Shown piece after piece: positions 49,878 through 57,385 of a DNA stretch of 64,000 nt (the first letter of the stretch is position 1; each line of letters begins with the position of its first letter). The notes under the pieces were generated by a model, which ran no database searches, was not told the DNA's origin, and saw nothing but the letters and a program-made list of their open reading frames with translations. The position numbers and the translations under genes were made by a program. The stretch spans positions 1 to 64,000 of the forward strand of contig JAPLKI010000006.1 of assembly GCA_026388155.1 (NCBI GenBank). The letters run 5' to 3'. The DNA is from Elusimicrobiota bacterium (GTDB lineage: Bacteria > Elusimicrobiota > Elusimicrobia > Elusimicrobiales > UBA9959).

Positions 49878-49917
49878 AAAAAAAGGAAACGAAAATAATT
49901 TTCATTATTCCGTTTCC
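49878..49917 (-). terminator. Intrinsic terminator hairpin in the leader of the 49.0 kb gene
   Basis: On the minus strand GGAAACG and AATAAT pair with ATTATT and CGTTTCC (7 + 6 bp with a small internal loop, TTTC-type loop). Seven T residues follow at once, then GTTTTTT. It lies 18 nt before the start codon with no gene upstream on that strand, so it fits an attenuator. Confidence 0.8.
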
Positions 49918-50045
49918 CCTGGTTACTCCGGATTCCTCGGTCCGAAGGTGGATGCTCCTTTGCCTTTCAAAGGATTACAAGGTACTAGCTATAGCTGTGC
50001 CGTATAAAGGGCTATACCCGTCAGACGGCCCCGGCTGCCTTTAAT
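49918..50045 (-). promoter_or_regulatory. Structured leader RNA, candidate riboswitch or attenuator
   Basis: Between a promoter (50044-50072) and a terminator (49878-49917) lie about 120 nt with several possible stems. Examples are GUAUA/UAUAC, the palindrome AGCUAUAGCU, CCUUU/AAAGG and CCGU/ACGG. Unpaired purine-rich segments such as GGAGCAUCCACC remain. I could not match it to the riboswitch classes I know (c-di-GMP, c-di-AMP, SAM, TPP, cobalamin, glycine, purine and fluoride considered). Confidence 0.5.
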
Positions 50046-50072
50046 TTTACACATAAAGCGCAAAACCGCCAA
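50044..50072 (-). promoter_or_regulatory. Sigma-70-type promoter for the 49.0 kb leader
   Basis: On the minus strand: TTGGCG (50072-50067), a 17-bp spacer and TAAAAT (50049-50044). This would start transcription at about 50037, at the beginning of the structured leader. Confidence 0.6.
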
Positions 50073-50149
50073 GGTGCTTTAGACCTATTGGAAGAGGGAA
50101 AATAGGCCCAGGTTCGAATAGGCCTTTAGGGCAATAAGGGCAGCGGACA

Positions 50150-50224
50150 GAGGAGAGCGTAAAGGGGTCAGGCGGGGAATAAAGAACTCCCTCCCTAAAT
50201 CTCCAGCCGCTCCCAGCCCCTTGC
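50150..50224. repeat. 7-bp-word element 27
   Basis: AGCGTAA/GGGGTCA words, core AAGAACTCCCTCCC, then CAGCCGC/CCAGCCC words. It lies between the two divergent promoters. Confidence 0.7.
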
Positions 50225-50236
50225 TTTTGAGCGGCC

Positions 50237-50266
50237 TTGACACGCGCGCGGCCGCTGTGATACAAT
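50237..50266 (+). promoter_or_regulatory. Promoter of the TetR-TolC efflux operon
   Basis: TTGACA (50237-50242), an 18-bp spacer and TACAAT (50261-50266). The predicted start leaves a leader of only about 15-20 nt before the ATG at 50290, filled by the palindrome below. Confidence 0.75.
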
Positions 50267-50270
50267 TTAT

Positions 50271-50284
50271 CTACCGGTAGGTAG
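50271..50284. promoter_or_regulatory. Probable TetR operator
   Basis: The perfect palindrome CTACCGGTAG (50271-50280), extended by GTAG, lies just after the -10 box and overlaps the presumed ribosome site. Its position suits autorepression by the TetR domain encoded immediately downstream. Confidence 0.6.
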
Positions 50285-50289
50285 CTTTT

Positions 50290-52176
50290 ATGAAAGAACG
50301 AACCACGCTCAAACTTAAAAAAGGCGACAAAACCCGCCGGCGCATACTGGAGACCGCCTCCGCGCTCATGGCCGAGCGCGGCCCTGACGCCGTCTCCATG
50401 CGGGAAATTTCCGCGCGCCTGAAGATAACCAAGCCCGTCCTCTACTATTATTTCAAGGACAAGGACGAACTTATAAAGGCGGCCTTCGTGGAAGGCACCA
50501 AACATCTGGAAGAACTGCACAAAGAGATAGCCAACCCCGGACTGACGCTGGAACAAAAACTGGCGCGGCTATTCTCCAACCATCTGGACTTCATAAAGCG
50601 CTACCCCGACATGCCGAAGTGCGCGCTTAAAATAATGGCCTCCCCCTCTTCAGGCGTGCTCAGTTCCATGGCCCGCGAACTAAAGCAGCGCAATCGCGCC
50701 GTGCTCCGCCGGATCCTTGAAAAAGAAAACCTCCCGCGGCAGGACGCAGACGACATCCTGCACATGATAAGCGCGGTCATAAGCTATTTCATGATAGAGG
50801 CCCGCGAGCACGGGGCAGCAAGCCTTTCAAAGGCCCTGCCGGGCCGCCTGGCAAAACTTATCTGCGCCGGGACGCGCCACACGAAGGCGCTGGCGGCAGC
50901 GCTGCTGCTGTGGACAGCCCTGGTTTCCGGGGCCCGCGCTTCCGCGCTGAACCTTACATTGGACGACGCGGTACGGACGGCGCTTAAAAACAACGCCACT
51001 GTTGTCACCGCCGAAGGGACCCGCCGTATATATAAGGAAAAGGTCACCGAATACTGGGGTTCGGTTTATCCGCAGCTCAGCGCCACCGGCCAGTACACCC
51101 GCAACATAGAGTCGCCCGCGTTCTTTTTCGGCGGCGCCAAGATAAAATCCGGGCTTAACAACGTCTACTCCGCTTCGCTGGACCTGAAGCAGGTGCTCTG
51201 GGCCGGCGGCAAGGTTTCCACCGGCATAAAGATGGCGCATTTATATTCCGACGCCAGCGACGAGCAGCTGAAAATCGCGCAGAAAAGCATATCCATGGCG
51301 GTTAAGCAGGTGTATTACGGGGTGCTGCTCGCCAGGGCCATATCCGGTATACAGAAAGAGTCGCTGGACCTGGCCCGCCAGCATCTCGACATGATAAATG
51401 CCCAGTATAAACAGGGCATAGCCAGCGACCTCGCGGTCCTCAGGCAGAAGGTGGAGGTTTCCAACACCGAACCCGCTCTTACGCAGGCCCAGAACCTTTA
51501 CGAGGAAGGCCGGATAGACCTGAAGAACCTGCTGGGACTGGACCCGGAGACCGATATTACGCTCTCGGACGGGTTTAACTGCGCCGCACAGAACCCCGGA
51601 GAAATTTCCGAACTTTACAAAGAAGCCCTCTCGGGCCGCCCGGAATACCGGAACATGAAGTACCAGCTGGACCTGTACACCGAGATGATAACGATAGAAC
51701 GGGCGGAACATTTTCCCTACCTGAGCGCTGTCGCCTCCCGGCAGTTCCAGGGCCAGAGCGATTCCGGCTTCCCGTCACCCGGCCTGCAAAGCTGGAGCAC
51801 CACCGCCGGATTGAAGCTGTCCCTGCCTCTGTTTGCCGGAGGTTCCGTATCCTCGAGGACCAGGCAGGCTGAGCTGCAAGCCGGGATAGTCCGCACGAAC
51901 CTGGCGGAACTGGAGCGCGACATAAAAATAGAGGTCAAGAAGGCCTGGCTCAATATGAAGGAAGCCGCAGAAAGGCTTGCATCGCAGACAACCGCCGTAG
52001 AGCAGGCGCGCCAGGCGCTGACCGCCACCGAGGTCAGGTTCAAGAACGGGCTTTCAAGCCAGTTGGAACTCAACGACGCTTCGCTGGCGCTGAACAAATC
52101 ACAGACTTTTTACATACAGGCACAGCACGACACCTGTTCCGCCGACGCGAAACTTAAATGGACGCTCGGAGAATAA
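50290..52176 (+). CDS. TetR repressor fused to a TolC-type outer-membrane efflux protein
   Basis: Residues 1-195 are a TetR/AcrR regulator with helix-turn-helix RRRILETASALMAERGPDAV and ISARLKITKPVLYYYFKDKD, plus a helical ligand-binding part. Residues 199-218 are a hydrophobic signal-like segment (LAAALLLWTALVSGARASA). Residues 219-628 are a full outer-membrane efflux protein (LTLDDAVRTALKNNATVV; LDLKQVLWAGGKVSTGIK; SLPLFAGGSVSS). No ATG, GTG or TTG lies in frame between codon 168 and the hydrophobic segment, so separate initiation is not obvious. The adaptor and RND pump genes follow. How one chain could serve both roles is unknown; processing after the signal-like segment is possible. Confidence 0.88.
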   Translation: MKERTTLKLKKGDKTRRRILETASALMAERGPDAVSMREISARLKITKPVLYYYFKDKDELIKAAFVEGTKHLEELHKEIANPGLTLEQKLARLFSNHLDFIKRYPDMPKCALKIMASPSSGVLSSMARELKQRNRAVLRRILEKENLPRQDADDILHMISAVISYFMIEAREHGAASLSKALPGRLAKLICAGTRHTKALAAALLLWTALVSGARASALNLTLDDAVRTALKNNATVVTAEGTRRIYKEKVTEYWGSVYPQLSATGQYTRNIESPAFFFGGAKIKSGLNNVYSASLDLKQVLWAGGKVSTGIKMAHLYSDASDEQLKIAQKSISMAVKQVYYGVLLARAISGIQKESLDLARQHLDMINAQYKQGIASDLAVLRQKVEVSNTEPALTQAQNLYEEGRIDLKNLLGLDPETDITLSDGFNCAAQNPGEISELYKEALSGRPEYRNMKYQLDLYTEMITIERAEHFPYLSAVASRQFQGQSDSGFPSPGLQSWSTTAGLKLSLPLFAGGSVSSRTRQAELQAGIVRTNLAELERDIKIEVKKAWLNMKEAAERLASQTTAVEQARQALTATEVRFKNGLSSQLELNDASLALNKSQTFYIQAQHDTCSADAKLKWTLGE

Positions 52177-52180
52177 GGTT

Positions 52181-52312
52181 TCAGGTCACAAGTCACATGA
52201 CTGGAGATTAATAATATTTATGGAAACGATCAAATCCCTTACAAAAAACATATCCTGCGGGACCGGCCTTCGCTCCTATTCGCTATTCGCTATTCGCTAT
52301 TCGCTATTTTTT
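52181..52312. repeat. 7-bp-word element 28, split across the adaptor gene start
   Basis: A short AGGTCAC/AAGTCAC arm lies upstream. TATTCGC words repeated about five times (52276-52310) encode YSLFAIRYSLF in the lipoprotein signal peptide. Confidence 0.82.
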
Positions 52313-53164
52313 GCGGCCGTAGCACTTATGGCCTCCGGCTGCCGCAGCAGGGACGTGGAAGCCCTCAACAACCTTGAAAAGGACCGCTTTCTGGTTAAAA
52401 CCGAAAAAGTGCGGGTACGCAATCTTGAGGAGTATATACTGCTTACAGCCTCCGTTAAGGCGCTGGATGAAGCCACGCTTTACCCCAGAACTTCGGGCAA
52501 ACTGCTGCGCAACCTGTTGAAGGAGGGCGACCCGGTAAAGAAGGACGAGCCTGTCGCCCTTGTGGAACGCGACGAGGTGGGCGCGGTGTACGAGCCCGCC
52601 CCCGTACCCTCAACACTTACCGGCGTCATAGGCAGGATTTATCAGGACACCGGCGCCAATCTGACGCCGCAGACGCCAATAGCCCTGGTGGTAAACCAGG
52701 CACAGGTGCGGGTGGCCGTGGATGTGCCGGAAAAATACATAGGCAAAACATTTCAGGACCAGCGGGCCCTGATAAAAGTTGACGCTTTCCCCGACCATTC
52801 TTTTAGCGGACAGGTCTACCGGATAAGCCCGGTGGTGGACTCAAAATCGCGCAACACCGCGGTGGAGGTGCTGGTGGACAACCACGACGGAAGGCTGAAG
52901 TCAGGCATGTTCGCCGAGGTCCGCCTGATAACCGCCTCGCGGGGAGCTGCCCTTTCAGTGCCGGAAGGCGCTGTGGTCAGCCAGGACGGAGGAGACTTCG
53001 TGTTCGTTCCCGCTCCCAACGGTTTGGCGGCCAGGATTCCGGTGCGCACCGGAATAAAGACCAGCGATTTTGTGCAGGTAAGCGGGATAAAAGAAGGCTC
53101 GGACGTTATAACTTTCGGCCTTTACGGCCTGAAGGACGGAAGCAAGATAAAAGTGACGGAATAA
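52220..53164 (+). CDS. RND efflux periplasmic adaptor lipoprotein (HlyD/AcrA family)
   Basis: A signal peptide with a lipobox (ALMASGC) is partly encoded by 7-bp words (SYSLFAIRYSLFF). The adaptor domains follow: a barrel-sandwich half (LYPRTSGKLLRNLLKEGDPV; VALVERDE), a second half (IYQDTGANLTPQTPIALVV), a beta-barrel (VRVAVDVPEKYIG; FSGQVYRISPVVDSKSRNTAVEV) and a C-terminal domain (LSVPEGAVVSQDGGDFVFV). The alpha-hairpin is very short. It bridges the RND pump and the TolC part of the fusion protein. GGAG lies about 13 nt before the ATG. Confidence 0.9.
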   Translation: METIKSLTKNISCGTGLRSYSLFAIRYSLFFAAVALMASGCRSRDVEALNNLEKDRFLVKTEKVRVRNLEEYILLTASVKALDEATLYPRTSGKLLRNLLKEGDPVKKDEPVALVERDEVGAVYEPAPVPSTLTGVIGRIYQDTGANLTPQTPIALVVNQAQVRVAVDVPEKYIGKTFQDQRALIKVDAFPDHSFSGQVYRISPVVDSKSRNTAVEVLVDNHDGRLKSGMFAEVRLITASRGAALSVPEGAVVSQDGGDFVFVPAPNGLAARIPVRTGIKTSDFVQVSGIKEGSDVITFGLYGLKDGSKIKVTE

Positions 53165-53252
53165 ACGCTATAAGCCCGAAGCCATATGCCATACGCTTTT
53201 TTAGGAGTTCCCTTATAGCTTACCGCCTATGGCTTACGGCCTATGGCACCTT
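53164..53252. repeat. 7-bp-word element 29 (last copy)
   Basis: GCTATAA/GCCATAT words, core TTAGGAGTTCCCTT (about 53202), then TATGGCT/TACGGCC words. None was found beyond this point. Confidence 0.85.
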
Positions 53253-53258
53253 TAACTT

Positions 53259-56200
53259 ATGAAAATCACCGAAATCGCCGTCAAAAAACCTATCTTCACC
53301 ACTATGATGATCCTTACCATCCTGGTGCTCGGTGCTTACGCCTATATCCGCCTCGGCATAGACCTGATGCCCAACGTGGAATTCCCTTTCGTGATGATAC
53401 AGACCTCGCTGCGCGGCGCCGGCCCGGAAGAGATAGAGTCCTCCGTGACCAAGCCGCTCGAAGAGGCCGTGAACACCATTTCCGGCATTGAGGACATTAC
53501 TTCCACCAGTTACGAGGGCATGTCGGTCCTGCTGATAAAGTTCTCGCTGGAAAAGAACGGCGACGTGGCCGCGCAGGATGTGCGCGACAAGGTCAATTCC
53601 GTGCTTGGCGAGCTTCCGCAGGGCACCAACCCGCCGGTGATAGCCAAGTTCGACATAGGGGCCATCGCGGTACTGAACGTGGTGGTCTATGGCAACCGCA
53701 ACCTGATAGACCTGACGCAGATAGCCAAGAAGAAGATCAAGGAGAACATAGAGACCGTCAACGGGGTGGGCGCCGTTGACATCGTGGGAGGCCGCGAAAG
53801 GGAAATACACATCGTCGTCAACCCGCTCAAGCTCTCGGCGATGAACCTGTCCATCAAGCAGGTGAAGGACGCCATAACCCAGCAGAACATAGAGATCCCC
53901 GGCGGCAAGGTGGAACAGACAGAACGGGAATTCGTACTGCGCACCCTTGGCCGCATACAGGACGTAAAAGATTTTAACGACATCGTTATCACTACGATAA
54001 ACGGCACGCCGGTGCGCGTCTCCGACATAGGCCGCGTGGAAGACACCGGCGAGCGCATGACCACGGCCTCCTTCTACAACGGCCGTCCCTCGGTCACGCT
54101 GGTGGTAAAGAAGCAGTCCGGCACGAACACCGTGGCCGTGGTAAAGAACATTAATGAGCGCATCAAAGAGCTGAAGGGCTCCCTGCCCCCGGGCATCGAG
54201 ACCACCATAATCGGCGACCAGTCCGTGTTCATCAAGAACTCGGTGGATACGGTGACGGAGCACCTGCTGCTGGGCGCGTTATGCGCCGCCCTGATGGTGC
54301 TCGTCTTCATCGGCGATTTCCGCTCCACGCTGATCTCTTCGCTGGCCATTCCGACTTCGCTCATCGGCACCCTCATTTTCATGCAGGCGGCCGGCTTTAC
54401 CATAAACACCATGACGCTGCTGGGCCTGACCATAGCCGTCGGCATCGTGGTCGACGACGCCATCGTCATGCTTGAGAACATTTACCGCCACATGGAAGTG
54501 CATAAGATGAGCCCGCTGAAGGCCGCGCTGGACGGCTCGCGCGAGATAGGCTTCGCCGTCGTAGCCATGTCGGCGGCCCTGCTGGTCATCTTCGTGCCGC
54601 TGGCCTACATGGGCGGCATCATAGGCCGCTTCCTCAAGAGCTACGGCCTCACGATAGCCTTCGCCGTGGCCCTGAGCGTCTTCGTGGCGCTGACGCTGAC
54701 GCCGATGCTCTGCTCCCTGTTCCTGAAGATCAGCCCGAAGGAGAAGACCGGCCTGGAGAAGTTCACCGAGAACGTCAACGAATGGCTGGCCTCACGCTAT
54801 ATAAAGATGCTGGAATGGGCCCTGGCCCGCCGCAAGCAGATGGTGGTTTACGCCGTTCTCATCATGCTTTCCACGGTGCCGCTGTTCATATTCCTCGGCA
54901 AGGACTTCATGCCCGCCGACGACACCAGCCAGTACCAGATAAGCATCACCTCGCCCGAAGGCACCAGCCTCGCCATGATGAAGCAGATCTTCGCGCAGGT
55001 GGAGACGGAGACGCGCCAGCTCCCCTACGTCAAAAACATCCTCTCCTCCATAGGCAGCGGCACCGGCGGCCACTTCAGTGCGGCGGCCAGCAACTCGGGC
55101 TACGTGCTGGTGGAACTGGCGGACCTAAAGGACCGGAACCTCCCCCTGGAGAAGCTGGTGCTGGCCTCGCGCGAGATGATGAGCAAGTACAAAGGCCTGC
55201 GCGTCTCCGTGGCTGCCGTAGGCGGCTTCGGCGGCGGCGACGCCGCGCTGCAATACAATATTATGGGCCCGGACCTGGCCAAGCTGCAGGAATATTCCGC
55301 CGCCGTGGCCGATAAGCTGCGCAAGGTCAAGGGCGCGGTGGACGTGGACACCAGTTTCTCCTTCGCCAAGCCGGAATACCGGGTGGAGATAGACCGCAGC
55401 CGGGCCCACGACCTGGGAGTGAAAGTGGAAGACATAGCCACCTCCCTGCGGACACTTGTGGGAGGCGAAGAGGACATAACCAAGTACAAGGACGGCGACG
55501 AGCTTTACCAGGTGCGGCTGCGCGCCGAAGAAGGCTTCCGCGACCGCAAGGAAGCCATAGAGGCCCTGATGATACCCGCCGGGATCAACCGCGTGACACG
55601 GCTGGACAATATCGCCAAAGTGGTGGAAGGCGTGGGCCCCACGCAGATATCGCGCTTCAACCGCCAGCGCAACGTGCAGGTAATGGCCAACGTAGACGGC
55701 ATCCCGACAGGCGCGCTGATAAAAGAAGCGGCTAAGGCCTTTAAAGAGCTTAAAGCCCCGCCCGAATACAGGGCCGACGTCTACGGCAGGGCCAAAGAGC
55801 TCGGCAACATGTTAAGTGAATTCCTGATAGCCTTCTTACTGGCCTTTATCTTCATCTACATCGTGCTGGCCAGCCAGTTCGAAAGTTTCGCCTATCCCAT
55901 CTCCATCATGATAGTGCTGCCGCTGACCATCCCGTTCGCCATCATCTCGCTGTTCATAGCCGGGCAGGACTTGACGCTGTTCGCCATCATGGGCATGTTC
56001 ATGCTCTTCGGCATAGTGACGAAGAACTCCATTCTGCAGGTGGACTACACCAACACCCTGCGGGCCAAGGGGCTGCCGCGCCACCAGGCGATGCTCGAGG
56101 CCAACAAGACCCGGCTGCGCCCGATACTCATGACCACGCTGACGCTGATAGCCAGCATGATACCCACGGCGCTGGGCACCGGCGCGGGATCGGGCACGCG

Positions 56201-56345
56201 CCGCACCATGGCCCTGGTAATAATAGGCGGCCAGGCCCTTTCGCTTTTAATAACCCTTCTTATGACGCCGGTCACCTATTCGCTTTTAGACGACCTGGAG
56301 ATATGGTTTAAGAAAAAATACATGTCCGGAAAGGCGCCTGCCTGA
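53259..56345 (+). CDS. RND family efflux pump (HAE1/AcrB type)
   Basis: At 1,028 residues it has the RND length and layout. An N-terminal helix (MKITEIAVKKPIFTTMMILTI) is followed by a periplasmic porter region (GIDLMPNVEFPFVMIQTSL), helices 2-6 with the proton-relay motif GIVVDDAIVMLENIYRH, a second periplasmic half, and helices 8-12 (FILMGMFMLFGIVTKNS-like region; AMLEANKTRLRPILMTTLTL). It exports drugs or lipids using the proton gradient. Codon use is strongly C/G-ending compared with most of the window, possibly reflecting transfer. It completes the TetR-TolC/adaptor/pump operon. Confidence 0.96.
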   Translation: MKITEIAVKKPIFTTMMILTILVLGAYAYIRLGIDLMPNVEFPFVMIQTSLRGAGPEEIESSVTKPLEEAVNTISGIEDITSTSYEGMSVLLIKFSLEKNGDVAAQDVRDKVNSVLGELPQGTNPPVIAKFDIGAIAVLNVVVYGNRNLIDLTQIAKKKIKENIETVNGVGAVDIVGGREREIHIVVNPLKLSAMNLSIKQVKDAITQQNIEIPGGKVEQTEREFVLRTLGRIQDVKDFNDIVITTINGTPVRVSDIGRVEDTGERMTTASFYNGRPSVTLVVKKQSGTNTVAVVKNINERIKELKGSLPPGIETTIIGDQSVFIKNSVDTVTEHLLLGALCAALMVLVFIGDFRSTLISSLAIPTSLIGTLIFMQAAGFTINTMTLLGLTIAVGIVVDDAIVMLENIYRHMEVHKMSPLKAALDGSREIGFAVVAMSAALLVIFVPLAYMGGIIGRFLKSYGLTIAFAVALSVFVALTLTPMLCSLFLKISPKEKTGLEKFTENVNEWLASRYIKMLEWALARRKQMVVYAVLIMLSTVPLFIFLGKDFMPADDTSQYQISITSPEGTSLAMMKQIFAQVETETRQLPYVKNILSSIGSGTGGHFSAAASNSGYVLVELADLKDRNLPLEKLVLASREMMSKYKGLRVSVAAVGGFGGGDAALQYNIMGPDLAKLQEYSAAVADKLRKVKGAVDVDTSFSFAKPEYRVEIDRSRAHDLGVKVEDIATSLRTLVGGEEDITKYKDGDELYQVRLRAEEGFRDRKEAIEALMIPAGINRVTRLDNIAKVVEGVGPTQISRFNRQRNVQVMANVDGIPTGALIKEAAKAFKELKAPPEYRADVYGRAKELGNMLSEFLIAFLLAFIFIYIVLASQFESFAYPISIMIVLPLTIPFAIISLFIAGQDLTLFAIMGMFMLFGIVTKNSILQVDYTNTLRAKGLPRHQAMLEANKTRLRPILMTTLTLIASMIPTALGTGAGSGTRRTMALVIIGGQALSLLITLLMTPVTYSLLDDLEIWFKKKYMSGKAPA

Positions 56346-56405
56346 GGCGCTGACCGGAAATCGGAAGACTTAAGGAAAAACATACCGGACAGCCTGCTGA
56401 AAATA

Positions 56406-57323
56406 TTACGGCAGTTCCTCCCCTTTAAAAAACCGCCATATAAGTCCGGCCGCGTCCACTTCGGTTGAAGTTCTGCCTATCAGCCACTTAGGAAGATATT
56501 GCGCCCCGCCCGGCCAGGCATGCCCTCCGCCGTTGATCTTATACAGGGCCGTTCTGACGCCGTCCTGGCAGGAATAAATAGTCCCCTCTATGCCGGTGCC
56601 GTCCTTTTTGTCGTTATTTATCCGGAAGATCTGGGCGCCTTTCTTCGCGCAGCGGTTTTTACCCGCCCAGAAATTAAAGGAACCCGTCACTGAAATGGCC
56701 CTGCCCAATTTCCTTCCGCCGAAGGGCCCCGTTACGTCTCCGCCCCCCCAGTGCACCAGGTTGTCGTCCGTGCCGTTTATCATAAGCACGGAAACAGGCC
56801 TGGCCGGGGCGCACGAGGAAAATATTTTTTCCGACATCGCCCCCGCCACCGGCGCTATGGCGGCTATTTTATCCGAAAGTCCGCAGGCAAGCGTGAAACT
56901 CATTATCGCCCCGTTGGAAATGCCGGTCGCGAAAACTTTTTTTCCGTCTGTTTTGTAGTTTGCGCCGAAGAAATCGATCAGGCTTGAAATGAACCCGACA
57001 TCGTCAGCCCCCTTCCGCCCGGTTTTATTTCCGGCGGCCCTGCCGTCATTCCAATGCTTGTCCACGCCTTCCGGATAAACCGCGATAAAGCCGTCCTTAT
57101 CCGCCAGTTTATTGAACGCCGAAACGGTAAGCTTCTCTTCCATATGCTTTGCCGTGCCCCCGCCGCCGTGCAGGATAAGAACCAGCGCCGGTTTCTCGGC
57201 CGGTTTTCCAGGCACATAATAGCGGAAACTCCTGGCGGAGCCGTTAACGGCGATGGAAGCGGTTCGTGTGTCCCCGGCAGACAGCGGGGAACCGGTCAAC
57301 AGAAGGAACAAAACTAGAGTCAT
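56406..57323 (-). CDS. Exported PHB-depolymerase/feruloyl-esterase-like hydrolase
   Basis: A signal peptide (MTLVLFLLLTGSPLSAG) precedes an alpha/beta hydrolase of the Esterase_PHB/LpqC type. The oxyanion segment is LILHGGGGTAKHME. The nucleophile elbow is GISNG with Ser136. The acid region is INGTDDNLVHWGGG and the catalytic His is in INGGGHAWPGG. It probably hydrolyses an ester in the periplasm or outside the cell; the substrate is unknown. It converges with the RND operon and lies downstream of the SGNH hydrolase. Confidence 0.9.
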   Translation of the reverse strand: MTLVLFLLLTGSPLSAGDTRTASIAVNGSARSFRYYVPGKPAEKPALVLILHGGGGTAKHMEEKLTVSAFNKLADKDGFIAVYPEGVDKHWNDGRAAGNKTGRKGADDVGFISSLIDFFGANYKTDGKKVFATGISNGAIMSFTLACGLSDKIAAIAPVAGAMSEKIFSSCAPARPVSVLMINGTDDNLVHWGGGDVTGPFGGRKLGRAISVTGSFNFWAGKNRCAKKGAQIFRINNDKKDGTGIEGTIYSCQDGVRTALYKINGGGHAWPGGAQYLPKWLIGRTSTEVDAAGLIWRFFKGEELP

Positions 57324-57385
57324 ATTCCCGTCTTTTCCGCGCCAAAAATCCGGCCTTTATTTCTTCGCGCCGCCTCTCTGCGGCT

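Noticed and set aside
49918-50045. c-di-GMP-I or c-di-AMP riboswitch
   Set aside because: Superficial similarities (a GAAA loop, GGCA and AATCC segments) do not satisfy the conserved cores of either class; kept as an unknown leader.
50047-50556. A 169-codon minus-strand frame overlapping the TetR start
   Set aside because: It overlaps the promoter, operator and helix-turn-helix coding region of a clear gene and has no domain.
11472-53252. CRISPR array
   Set aside because: The periodic units are 7 bp without unique spacers, and the arms are inverted, so they are not repeat-spacer arrays.
11472-53252. Integron attC sites
   Set aside because: There is no integrase, no RYYYAAC core and no cassette-like single genes; the arms are periodic.
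53241-54263. A 340-codon open frame on the minus strand across the RND pump gene
   Set aside because: It is antisense to a certain RND transporter, has an odd His/Gly/Leu/Asp-rich composition, and arises from GC-rich codons in the opposite strand.
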